From: Fallopia convolvulus
Lineage: Eukaryota > Streptophyta > Magnoliopsida > Caryophyllales > Polygonaceae
Assembly (NCBI GenBank): GCA_964016875.1
Contig: OZ024725.1
Span: 43,051,427 to 43,115,426, forward strand
Direction: 5' to 3'
Length of the DNA stretch: 64,000 bases
The position numbers and the translations under genes were made by a program. The stretch's first letter is position 1. The number at the start of each line of letters is the position of its first letter. Shown here one piece after another: positions 44,739 to 55,187 of this stretch. Below the pieces are notes generated by a model. That model had not been told where the DNA came from. It ran no database searches and worked only from the letters and a program-made list of their open reading frames with translations.

Positions 44739-46263
44739 TGATGTTCGCATTTTTAGTATAGTTTTTGATAGGTTTTTTTTGCTTATTAGGTTTAGTTTTG
44801 TTTAGTTTAGGCTTAGTTTTGAGTGTTTTTAGTTAGTTTTGCATATTTCTATGGAAAGAGTGGAATCTACGCTATTTTGTGAATTTTGCAGGTTTTAGCG
44901 AGGAAAGGAGCTGAATGGAGTTGAATTTGGAGCATTGCAGCAAGAGACAGAGGAGTGCAAGATTAAAGAAGTCGAAGCTCGAGAGTACAAGAGGAAGTGT
45001 TGAAGAAAACAAAGCCCAGGCTCGTTAACGAGGCTGTGAGGGCTCGTTAACGAGGCCACGAAAAGAAAGATTTCGAGTGTTATTTTATAATTCACCGATC
45101 CTGAGCGGGAATTTATTTCCGTATCGGTTGAGTATCTTTTTAGAATCTTTTGGGGTTGTTAGAATATGTATTTTAGGTCTTAATATCTTTTTAGATTTTA
45201 TTTCTATCTTTTAGAAATTGTTTCTATCTTTTTAGGAAAGTTTATATCTCTTAGCCTTTTTAGTTTTTAGCTTTTTAGTATAAATACCCTTCTATCTAGC
45301 ATAGAAAGGGGGGGTTTGATTTAGAGAAGTTTTTAGAGAGCTTAATTTTGGAGGAGATTTTGAGGACGACCGAAGGAAAGAGAGAGATCGGATCGGAAGA
45401 GGATCACGAGGCTCGGTAGACGACGGTTGCCGGGTGGTCGTTGGTCGTGATTGTGGTTCGGTGTTTTGATGTTTTTTTGGTTTCTTCTGAATCTCTGTAA
45501 GACGATATATTTTCTTATTAATTTGAGTTTTGAGTTTTGTTTCAATGTTTCTTTTTATTGTAGTTTTCAGTTCCTTAGTTATGATTAGTGAGTAGTTTAT
45601 TTTTCAAGGGTCGGGGTTAAGCCCGACATAGTTGAGCATGTTTGATGAGTAAGATTGTGTTGTGAATGCCTTTTATCTTTAATTGAGATTCTTTGTTGTG
45701 CTTATACCAAAACGAAAGTGGAGGTAATTTGAGTTTTTAACTTGATTGAAAGATGAAGTTAGTAACTTGAAGGTTGATATTGTTTAAAAACGAAAGTTTC
45801 AAGCTTTAGATCCAAAACAAGCAATTAAGTGAATTAGCATGCGAAAGTAGATTAAATTACTTACTAAGTCAACGAAAGTTGATGACTCTATCTGTTTAAA
45901 GGCATGATCTTATCTTCTTACGAATTCTTATGCTTAGCTATGTTGTGGTGTCCCTTGTCCTAGATTTTTTCTTTATTTGAATTATTTCTGGTGAATCTTC
46001 GTTGCTGAGTACTTGCCTCGGTAGCGAATTTTAATTAGAATTTTATTAGGTCGTTAGTTAATATTTTTGTGTTCGATGGCTCGGTAACGATCCTGACAAC
46101 GTCGTTAACGAGGCATCTCGTGAGTGTGTTGTTTAATTTTGTTTGATTTTTGTTAGATTGATAGACACACAACCTTGCTTCCTGTGGAACGATCCTGACT
46201 CCACTGTACTCAGCGGGGTCTTGACTTACAAATTTATTTGTTGGCCGAGAAACCCCCTCAACA
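44739..46263 (+). repeat. Athila-B 5' LTR
   Basis: Starts TGATGTTCGC, ends CCCTCAACA. U3 pair TCGTTAACGA at 45022 and 45043; TATAAATA at 45279-45286; four CGAAAGT motifs at 45713, 45791, 45842 and 45873; second palindrome pair TCGGTAACGA at 46081 and TCGTTAACGA at 46102. Both pairs have 21-bp spacing. Confidence 0.92.
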
Positions 46264-46283
46264 AATTGGCGTCGTTGCCGGGG
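46264..46283 (+). promoter_or_regulatory. Athila-B primer binding site
   Basis: AATTGGCGTCGTTGCCGGGG directly follows the LTR; one base differs from the Athila-A1 site, consistent with the same primer tRNA. Confidence 0.8.
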
Positions 46284-46378
46284 AAGCAACGTGTTGTTAG
46301 TTTATCTTCGGGATCGGGAATAGCCCGACCCCGTTTTTGTTTTTAATCTTTGTTTTCTTTGTTTGTTTTCTCAGTGTA

Positions 46379-48112
46379 TGCCGGTAGGACGAAGAAGGCT
46401 TCAGTTTGATAACAAAGGTTATTACTCAGAACCAGAACGTTCCCTGCACCGTCGACTCCGAGAAAACCGAGCCATGGCCACAGCAGAAGAGATGGCTCGA
46501 GAGTTAGAGATCCTCTGGACCCAGATGGAGGCATTGAGAGCCGAAAAGGACGGTGCAGACGCAGAAGCTGAGCGTCAACGAGCTGACAAGGCTCGACTGC
46601 AAGAAGAGCTAGACGCCTATTCAAGCAATACATGCATCCGGAACTGAGGGTGCCAGAATCCCCTATTGTGCTTCCAGCGATAGATAAACCTTTTGAGATC
46701 AAGTCTCAATTTATATCCTTAATTAAACGGGCTTAGTTTGAAGGGAAACCTGCTGAGTGCCCTATGGAGCATATAAGAAATTTTCTTGATTTATGTGACA
46801 CCATAGCTGCTGAAGGTGTCTCATTAGAATATGTTTTGTTAAAAGCTTTTAGATGGTCTCTTACTGGAAAGGCCCTGAACTGGTTAGAGAGCCTACCTTC
46901 TAAGTCTATCAAGACTTGGAAAGCTTTGTATGATCAATTTCTTACAAAGTTTTTCCCTCCCGCCAAGACAACGGAGTTAAGAAAACGCATCACCTCTTAT
47001 CACCAGTTGCCTAATGAAACATTTGTTGAAACATGGGAAAGATTCAAAGAGATGCTTAGACAGTGCCCTACTCATGGGCAACCTTTATATGTATTGCAAG
47101 AAATCTTTTTCCAGGGTATCAACCCAGAGACCAAGAACCGCATCAACACGCATACTGCGTGCGGTTTTATAGAGATGAACCCGACAAAGGCGTGGGAACT
47201 GTTGGACAAGCTGGTGAATTCTGATGCTATGTACGGAACCCAGCAGGCTCCACAAACTCAAAAACGCCTCTATGTGCCCAACCGAGATGAAGTTGACCCC
47301 GATGTTAAAAATCAATTCTTACAAGATGAGGTCAACCGTCTAAGGAAACAGGTAAGTTTTCTGAAATCCTCTCAATCATGTCAAGAATGTGGTTCTTCTG
47401 CACATAGTACTTCTGCATGCACTAACATTGAGCAGGTTAGAACCGCTGAGACAATAACTGAGATGAATTACATGAGAGGACCCTACAGGAACCAGCCTAA
47501 TTATAATGATAGGTCAAACAACTATCAACCATGGGGCAATCAGAATACAAGTCAAAATTATGCAAGGCCCCCACCAGATAGACGACCTGCACCATATCGA
47601 CCTCCAGGCTATCAGGAGACGCTATCATGGGTTCAGGAGATTAAAGAGAGCATCAACGGAGTGAACAACAAAGTTGATGACGTTCAAGCCAAGCTGAACC
47701 GACAAGATAAAATATGGGGAGAGTTCGATATTTGGAAGAGGAGCGTTGATTCCCAACTAGGGGACCTAGCTGCACGGATTCCAAGACCACAAGGGCAACT
47801 CCCGAGCCGGCCCAAGGAGAACCCTAGAGGCCAAATAGCAGCGGTACACCTCAGAAGTGGGAAGACACTACCGGAGAGAGTCCAAGCTGAAGAGAAGGAG
47901 GAAGAGGACCTCGCAAACCAGCTCGTTAACGAGCCAGCGAGAGCACATACCGAGCCTACAAGCCAGGATGACGAGGCTCCGAGGGTATCTAACGACCCCA
48001 ACCCAGGTAAGTCTACTAATCCGAGCCTTCCTCTCCATCCTACGGTAGTTAACGACCCCATCAGGGTCGGTAACGACCCGTCGACCCGGTACTCTCACCT
48101 CTTGAGCCTAAC
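46379..48112 (+). pseudogene. Athila-B gag
   Basis: ATG at 46379 (MPVGRRRLQFDN), a coiled-coil-like acidic region (EEMARELEILWTQMEALRAE), the gag capsid domain (NWLESLPSKSIKTWKALYDQF, KEMLRQCPTHG near 47050) and the zinc knuckle CX2CX4HX4C at 47380-47421. Breaks: a frameshift near 46613 ahead of the conserved YMHPELRVPE block, TAG at about 46735 in the KR.QFEG motif, and a frameshift near 48095 before protease. The gag-protease spacer (47850-48080) carries palindrome-derived motifs at 47923, 47965, 47986, 48046 and 48067, mostly 21 bp apart. Confidence 0.85.
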
Positions 48113-49048
48113 TTGGTTCCGAGAATGGTGAAATCTCTTCCATTTCCAATTAAGAAATCTATGGACTCTACTGAGAGTAAGTTCAAGCGTTTCGTTAAGA
48201 TTCTTCAGGGCATTAATATTTCCATCCCATTCGATGAGGCCCTAATCGAAATGCCGGCTTACACAAAATTTTTGAAAGATATTCTTAGCAGGAAAAGGTC
48301 CATTACAGAGCTGCAGGATGAAGTCAGATCAATAGCTCTACCAGAAAAGCTGGGAGATCCCGGGAGGTTTGCAATCACAATCGGCATAGGCAACCACAAG
48401 TTCAAAGCTTTATGCGATCTTGGTGCCAGTGCTAGTCTTGTTCCGCTCTCAATCTGGTCTAAAGCCAATATGGGACCACTAGAGCCAGTAGACATGAATC
48501 TGTACATGGCAGATGGGTCAAGTGTCAAGGCCACAGGAGTAGTGGACGATTACCCTATTCAAGTCGGGAAATTCTTTATGCCGAATGATTTTATCGTCCT
48601 TGATATGCCTGAAGACCCTCATGTCCCCATAATTCTCGGGCGACCATTCTTAGCCACAACAGGAGCAAGAGTAGATGTACGGAAGGGACTCCTCACTTTT
48701 TATATAGGAGAAGAACGGGTGGAATTCAACTTGGATAAAAAAGCCAACGACCCAATTGGAGTGGCACATATAGAGTTGACTCAACCCGAACTCAACACCA
48801 CAGTCCCTACCGAGCCTCATCTGCCGATCACTGAGTCCCACATGCATGAACTCAACCAAGGCCCTACTGCAGAGGTTACAGAAAAGACCAAACCACCTTG
48901 GCTTTCGAACTACACTAACAAACCAGGAATATCGAGCTTGCTGATAGAAGAAAAGGGCCCTAATCTAACAATTCAAGCACACAGAGGTAGTAAGGCTACA
49001 AGCAGGGTATCTCAAGACCCCAACACGGCCATACATGAACCACCATGA
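48113..49048 (+). CDS. Athila-B protease region
   Basis: 311 codons colinear with Athila-A residues about 310-520: [36 protein letters not shown], the active-site loop LCDLGASASLVP near 48415, the DYPIQVG block and [13 protein letters not shown]. As in Athila-A the catalytic motif is DLGA. It ends with about 100 residues of low-complexity sequence and a stop, where Athila-A continues into RT. The Met is only the first in the open frame; translation would come from gag through a frameshifted region. Confidence 0.8.
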   Translation: MVPRMVKSLPFPIKKSMDSTESKFKRFVKILQGINISIPFDEALIEMPAYTKFLKDILSRKRSITELQDEVRSIALPEKLGDPGRFAITIGIGNHKFKALCDLGASASLVPLSIWSKANMGPLEPVDMNLYMADGSSVKATGVVDDYPIQVGKFFMPNDFIVLDMPEDPHVPIILGRPFLATTGARVDVRKGLLTFYIGEERVEFNLDKKANDPIGVAHIELTQPELNTTVPTEPHLPITESHMHELNQGPTAEVTEKTKPPWLSNYTNKPGISSLLIEEKGPNLTIQAHRGSKATSRVSQDPNTAIHEPP

Positions 49049-49082
49049 GACTAGCAAAGGAGCTCGTCGGGCTAACGACGTT

Positions 49083-49115
49083 AAATATAGCGCTTACGGG
49101 AGGCAACCCGCTTTT
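49083..49115 (+). promoter_or_regulatory. Conserved post-pol Athila hairpin motif
   Basis: GCGCTTACGGGAGGCAACCC begins near 49090, 40 bp after the protease stop. From memory this GGGAGGCAACCC motif normally follows the pol stop of Athila-type elements. Its CGGG/CCCG arms can pair. Its position directly behind protease suggests the RT-integrase segment was cut out between protease and this motif. Confidence 0.5.
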
Positions 49116-49285
49116 TAGAATAGGTCTAGTTTATTTTATTTTATTTTATTTTTCTTTTTATATTATTTCTTAGCTTTCTTTTATTTTTCTTTTTAGTTTT
49201 AACTAGGATAGAAATTAGATTTTTTAGAGCTAACAAGATTTCAGGAGAAAGGGATCGAAAAATCACTCAAGAAGGCCACGACGGC

Positions 49286-49434
49286 TCGTTAACGACCCAC
49301 CCAGGCTCGTTAACGACCCGGTTCGGAAGACCCGATTAATCACAATACGGGGCAGGTAAGTATTTTTTTAACCTAATCTATTTTTTAACCCTAGCCGCCG
49401 CCCCTCCCTTCTACCCTTACCCCTCCTATAAAAA
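49286..49434 (+). promoter_or_regulatory. Candidate internal promoter for ORF-1
   Basis: TCGTTAACGA at 49286 and 49307 (21 bp apart), then CCTATAAAAA at 49425-49434 followed by a pyrimidine-rich leader. ORF-1 begins 840 bp further on, just after TTTTGTAGGATCC, a plausible 3' splice site. The arrangement repeats that of the LTR promoter. It is inferred from position only. Confidence 0.45.
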
Positions 49435-50272
49435 CACTTCTACCCCTTCCAAAATTCTACCACAATCCTCTCAAAATTCACTCTCAAACCCAAAACACTC
49501 TCAATCCCTCTCCCTTCTCTTCCACCGAGTCGGAATCCCCCACTCCACCGATCACCGAGGGGACGTAGTCACCGAAGCTCGGAAACCACTCACCGACGAG
49601 ACCGTAGTTCGTTAACCACCCCGATTCCGACCCTTGTTCTTCCATTTCTCGGTTCTCCGATATGATTTCTAAATCCTTGCTTGAAATTGCATGATTGATT
49701 ATCTATAGGGTCGAAATTTCATATCTTGAATCATGATTCTTAGGGAGGTCGATAAGCATGCTTGATTTTGTTCCTAAAAATTCTTGATTGTGCTTAGTTG
49801 TTCATGTTTTAGGAAAGATTATTCATGTTAGATTAGCTATTGTAATCTTTAGTTAGGAAAGCATGAATTTTTCTTGTTCTAGATCTAAAAGTTCAATCTT
49901 TGCATGCCAAAATTCCGGGAAATTTTTAGCATGTTCGGGATGAGTAATTGAGTATGTATGGGGTACTTATACCCGATGGGGGATATGTGGAAAATAATAG
50001 AAGATTGCATGCTTGATTTTTGCTGAATTAGAGGTAGATTGAATTTCGGAAAATTCTGGATTTGCTCTCGGCTGCTCGTTAACGACCCACCCAGGCTCGT
50101 TAACGACCCTGCACTTCATCATTGATCGATTCGAGCCTAGAATCGTGAACAACCCAATCGGGTAGTTTACGAATAATTCCGAGGTTAATTTTGAGACCAA
50201 GTATGGGCTCTCGTACCTATTATTTTTGAGTGGATCTTTTCTTGGAAAATTCTCGATTATTTTGTAGGATCC

Positions 50273-51898
50273 ATGGCTAGTTCAATTAGACCCGCTACCC
50301 GAGCCCAGAAGAAGAGGAGGAACCATAGGTCTCCATCCCCACCTCGAGTGGATGATGTGATTTTGAGCAGTCAGAGCCAAGTAAGGCGCTACCGGGATTT
50401 TTTGGAGAAGGACCATTACACCCGATGGTTCTCAAAGTCTAGCGCCGTCTCTACGGGCATCTACATGGATGTCAAGGATGCCTTCATCATCCTTGGGGCC
50501 GCCCACCTATTGAAGCAAGAGAGCTTGCCACATTACCCGGCCCTCACATCCGAGTTCTTGGCCACTTTGGAGACCAACTTCTCGTCAAAGATCTCGGCGG
50601 GACGTATTCGGTTCCGGCTCGGTAACGAGGACCGTGACTTCACCATGGCGGAGTTCAATGCAATCTTGGAGCTCGCAAATCCGTCGAGAGATTATAGCTT
50701 GAAGGACTACCGAGTGACCCGCACTTGGAGCTACATCACCGGGGAGGTTCAATCCTCTACCACGGCGCTATCCGGGGCAAACATAGTCAACCCCATCTTC
50801 CGGATTATCTTGAGAGTCCTCGCCGCAACATTTTGGTCGAAGAAAGAGTTGAACCGGCCCACAAGAACGGAGGTCGCTTGCTTCCGCACCATCCCCTTTG
50901 AGGAGCCCGGACCCTTGAATTTGGGGTACGAATGGCTCTACTATGTCGAGAAATCCACCAAATCCAAGGAGGTGTGGTGTGGCAATTTGGTTAGCCTCTT
51001 GGCTAAGAATCTCGGAGTCGATCTCACCCGCTACACACCGGCTCACGCACAACTCCTCAACAAAAACTATTGGTATAGTGCCGGGATTTTCGTGCAAGCC
51101 GAGGGAGGCTACAAGGTGAAGGTTCAAGATCGACAAGTCATACCTTCCCTCGACATGTACGAGCTACTCTATGTACCGAATTGGTACGAAGTGTGGACGG
51201 GACATCCCTACCCATTGGAGCCAAAACCGGAGGACGAGCTCTCGCTTAGGCCATGTAAAACACGGTTTGAGCGGGACGACGTGGATGAATATGAAGAAGA
51301 AGATGAACAAGAGGATACCAAGGTAGTAGGCAACAACACCGAAGAAGCCGACACCGAGGGCGGCACTGAGGAGCTCAACTTTGAAGAAGAAGACATGGAC
51401 ACGGAGGTGCTAGGAGGCCACATCTTCGTTGACGAGCCCACCAGGGTCGTTAACGACCACTTCCAGCCACAATCCAACACTGTTAACGAGGCACCCAACT
51501 TCGTTAACGAGGTGCCGAGAGCTCCTGTCGTCCCACCACCAGCTCCTGTCGACCCTCATGCTTATGGACTCATGCCTTACAACCCGGTGATGTATCAAGA
51601 TCATTTCCAGCCTCACTACCCACCACCTCCTCAGCCCGAGTACGCAGGATCGAGTATACCACCACCATGGGCCGAGGATCTTTCTGCACGGATGCAGCAG
51701 CTTCACCTCCAGACGGATCACATTCATAGGAGGATGGATAGATGGGAAACCGTCTATTCCGCTCGCATGTCAATGGAGGATGAGATGCAGCGCCAGAGAG
51801 AGGCGGATGATGCTGAGCGTTGGAGGACGATGTATGACTTCATGGGGAACTTTGAGCACTATTTCCTCCACCGAACCGTTGATTCAAGCTCAAGATGA
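50273..51898 (+). CDS. Athila ORF-1 family protein
   Basis: An intact 541-codon ORF in the position of the Athila ORF-1/envelope-like gene. After a basic N-terminus (RATRAQKKRRNHR) come blocks typical of the ATHILA ORF-1 family (PF03078 by recollection): RIRFRLGNEDRDFTMAEFNA, NPIFRIILRVLAATFW, YYVEKSTKSKEVWCGNLVSLLAK, LLNKNYWYSAGIFVQ. Then an acidic stretch (DEYEEEDEQEDT), a palindrome-bearing segment (51426, 51447, 51480, 51501), a Pro-rich region and a coiled-coil-like tail. No clear signal peptide or transmembrane segment. Function unknown. It is the best preserved gene of the element while gag is broken. Confidence 0.8.
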   Translation: MASSIRPATRAQKKRRNHRSPSPPRVDDVILSSQSQVRRYRDFLEKDHYTRWFSKSSAVSTGIYMDVKDAFIILGAAHLLKQESLPHYPALTSEFLATLETNFSSKISAGRIRFRLGNEDRDFTMAEFNAILELANPSRDYSLKDYRVTRTWSYITGEVQSSTTALSGANIVNPIFRIILRVLAATFWSKKELNRPTRTEVACFRTIPFEEPGPLNLGYEWLYYVEKSTKSKEVWCGNLVSLLAKNLGVDLTRYTPAHAQLLNKNYWYSAGIFVQAEGGYKVKVQDRQVIPSLDMYELLYVPNWYEVWTGHPYPLEPKPEDELSLRPCKTRFERDDVDEYEEEDEQEDTKVVGNNTEEADTEGGTEELNFEEEDMDTEVLGGHIFVDEPTRVVNDHFQPQSNTVNEAPNFVNEVPRAPVVPPPAPVDPHAYGLMPYNPVMYQDHFQPHYPPPPQPEYAGSSIPPPWAEDLSARMQQLHLQTDHIHRRMDRWETVYSARMSMEDEMQRQREADDAERWRTMYDFMGNFEHYFLHRTVDSSSR

Positions 51899-53654
51899 AG
51901 TTTCTTTTCCTTGTTTCCAATTTGTAAGTTTTATGTCTTTTCTTTTTATTTCTTATTTTTTATTTATTTTTTGCTTTGTTTTGTTTTTTATTTCTTTTCC
52001 CTCTTCTTCTTATTTTCCTTACAGTGGGGACATTGTAATTTTAAATATGGGGTGGGGAGAAAGTAGAAAAATTATGTCCTAGGTGTTTATGTGTTCTATA
52101 TAGTTTTTTTTTCTTTAAAACAAAAAAAATCGAAAAAAAAACCAAAAAAATTGAAAAAAATTCGAAAAAATCCAAAAAGAGTTTTAGAATTGATAAATAT
52201 CCCCTCTTAAGTTCTATGATAGCAATCACTAGCTTAATCATATAATTCCTTGCAAACATGTCTTTAAAAGTATAGCCAGATTCTTAAAATTGAAATTATT
52301 TTTTTTTAGAAAAGAATAGCATTTGATGAAATTGAGCACATATACTTTATAGCATAGATGATGCAATCCAACAAAAGTTTACCTTGTGAGTATTTTGGCC
52401 TTATAGGGAGAACATCATGAATCCCTCTTCTTTTCTTGTGTGATTTACTCTCTTTATGCATATTATCTCTTGGAATTGTGATGGTTATCTATTTCTTGAA
52501 ACCCTTATAAGATTTTTTTAGTTCATTACTTGTGAAAATCATATGATGGAGAACTTATTTTTATAAGCCCTATTATTCCCTATCTACCTTTACATTATTT
52601 CTTCTTTTGATAACCAATTCTGGCCTGAAACCTTTTATTTTTAGCTCCACAAAAATTATTCCCTAGCCGAGATAAGCTTGACCCTATCCGGGAATTAGGA
52701 CTTACATTGGAGAGGTAAAGTTTTGTGTTTTGTTAAAAAGAAAAGAGTTTATAGTTGCCTGAATTGAAGGTATTTGGGAAGGGTAGATTGGAAGTCTCTT
52801 GTTATTACATGTAAGAAAGGTCTCTTGATAGAAAAAAATGCACACAATAAAGTTTTTGATGGATATAGTGTATAAAAAGAAAAGGAAGTATACGGTGGAT
52901 CGTTAACAACCCGGATGTGGGCTCGTTAACGAGGAAACGAGAGGAAAAAAAAGAAGAAAAAGAAAAAAGGAAAAAGAAAGAAGGAAATTAAAAAGAGGTG
53001 AAGAGTTAAGGTGCATTTGTGTTTAAAGATAATATTAAGAGATTCTTTTATTTTTGCTATGAGACTTTCTAGGATGATAAAGGGTGAGTGAAAATGAGTG
53101 TGCATAAAGAAGAGTGAGTTTGGTATGTTGTTTTATGAAAGTTTTGGAAGTGTGAGTTTTTAGGAGTCTTTGATTCCCGGATATTATTAGCACCACATAA
53201 CCAAAATATTTGCCACGCCTATTTGTTATTACCAAGCCCCATTACAACCTGGCCGAATGGAAGCTTCTATGAAGTTTTTCATTGAGCCCCCTAAGTTCTC
53301 TTGATGATTCTTTGCTTGTTTTGACAAATCTTGGGTGGAGAGTATTGGTGATATAAGTTCCAATTTCTATGAGTTTTTGTATATAAGATGAGTTGAGAGA
53401 TTGAATTTATAAGCCCAAACACTTGATAGTTGAGTGAAACACATTATATCCCTTGAGAAGTTGGATTGTATTATTTTATGTCTATTTAAGTGCATATATG
53501 TGTGAGGATGTTAATAGTCTTTTGCTATAATTTTCTTATGTGTAGATGTTGCTTTTTAGAAGATGGCTATGTCTTGATGAGCATGATTTGTTTTGGTTTT
53601 GGTTAGTGTCTTGTTTATTGCTTGAGGAGAAGCAAGTCTAAGTATGGGATATTT
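51899..53654 (+). other. Athila-B non-coding 3' region and polypurine tract
   Basis: 1.76 kb without ORFs. It is colinear in several short blocks with the 3' region of Athila-A: CCCCATTACAACCTGGCCGA at 53237-53256, the ATTGAGCC and GTGATAT-AG blocks nearby, and GGGGACATTGTAATTTTAAATATGGGGTGG near 52024. A palindrome pair lies at 52900/52923. The polypurine tract TAAGTATGGGATATT ends at 53654. Confidence 0.7.
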
Positions 53655-55182
53655 TGATGTTCGCATTTTTAGTATAGTTTTTGATAGGTTTTCTTTGCTT
53701 ATTAGGTTTAGTTTTGTTTAGTTTAGGCTTAGTTTTGAGTGTTTTTAGTTAGTTTTGCATATTTCTATGGAAAGAGTGGAATCTACGCTATTTTGTGAAT
53801 TTTGCAGGTTTTAGCGAGGAAAGGAGCTAAATGGAGTTGAATTTGGAGCATTGCATCAAGAGACGGAGGAGTGCAAGATTGAAGAAGTCGAAGCTCGAGA
53901 GTACAAGAGGAAGTGTTGAAGAAAACAAAGCCCAGGCTCGTTAACGAGGCTGTGAGGGCTCGTTAACGAGGCCACGAAAAGAAAGATTTCGAGTGTTATT
54001 TTATAATTCACCGATCCTGAGCGGGAATTTATTTCCGTATCGGTTGAGTATCTTTTTAGAATCTTTTGGGGTTGTTAGAATATGTATTTTAGGTCTTAAT
54101 ATCTTTTTAGATTTTATTTCTATCTTTTAGATATTGTTTCTATCTTTTTAGGAAAGTTTATATCTTTTAGCCTTTTTAGTTTTTAGCTTTTTAGTATAAA
54201 TACCCTTCTATCTAGCATAGAAAGGGGGGGGGTTTGATTTAGAGAAGTTTTTAGAGAGCTTAATTTTAGAGGAGATTTTGAGGACGACCGAAGGAGAGAG
54301 AGAGATCGGATCGGAAGAGGATCACGAGGCTCGGTAGACGACGGTTGCCGGGTGGTCGTTGGTCGTGATTGTGGTTCGGTGTTTTGATGTTTTTTTGGTT
54401 TCTTCTGAATCTCTGTAAGACGATATATTTTTCTTATTAATTTGAGTTTTGAGTTTTGTTTCAATGTTTCTTTTTATTGTAGTTTTTAGTTCCTTAGTTA
54501 TGATTAGTGAGTAGTTTATTTTTCTAGGGTCGGGGTTAAGCCCGACATAGTTGAGCATGTTTGATGAGTAAGATTGTGTTGTGAATGCCTTTTATCTTTT
54601 ATTGAGATTGTTTGTTGTGCTTATACCAAAACGAAAGTGGAGGTAATTTGAGTTTTTAACTTGATTGAAAGATGAAGTTAGTAACTTGAAGGTTGATATT
54701 GTTTAAAAACGAAAGTTTCAAGCTTTAGATCCAAAACAAGCAATTAAGTGAATTAGGATGCGAAAGTAGATTAATTTACTTACTAAGTCAACGAAAGTTG
54801 ATGACTCTATCTGTTTAAAGGCATGATCTTATCTTCTTACGAATTCTTATGCTTAGCTTTGTTGTGGTGTCCCTTGTCCTAGATTTTTGCTTTATTTGAA
54901 TTATTTCTGGTGAATCTTCGTTGCTGAGTACTTGCCTCGGTACCGAATTTTAATTAGAATTTTATTAGGTCGTTAGTTAATTTTGTTGTGTTCGGTGGCT
55001 CGGTAACGATCCTGACAACGTCGTTAACGAGGCATCTCGTGAGTGTGTTGTTTAATTTTGTTTGATTTTTGTTAGATTGATAGACAAACAACCTTGCTTC
55101 CTATGGAACGATCCTGACTCCACTGTACTCAACGGGGTCTTGACTTACAAATTTATTTGTTGGCCGAGAAACCCTCTCAACA
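53655..55182 (+). repeat. Athila-B 3' LTR
   Basis: 1528 bp; same promoter and motif layout as the 5' LTR, including both 21-bp palindrome pairs near 53938 and 54999. A G-run near 54222 is two bases longer. Confidence 0.92.
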
Positions 55183-55187
55183 ATAAC

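Larger units (their letters stand above)
44739..55182 (+). mobile_element. Athila-B: complete Athila-type element lacking RT, RNase H and integrase
   Basis: 10,444 bp, TSD ATAAC on both sides (44734-44738, 55183-55187), LTRs 1525 and 1528 bp, primer binding site, gag, protease, Athila ORF-1, 3' region and polypurine tract. No RT, RNase H or integrase motif exists between protease and 3' LTR. By eye the LTRs differ at roughly 25-30 positions (about 98% identical), so it inserted fairly recently and must have used enzymes supplied in trans. It lies in the PMD first intron. Confidence 0.9.

Noticed and set aside
49286..50106. CRISPR-like direct repeats
   Set aside because: The palindromes are 10-12 bp in pairs within a eukaryotic retroelement, with no array of unique spacers and no cas genes.
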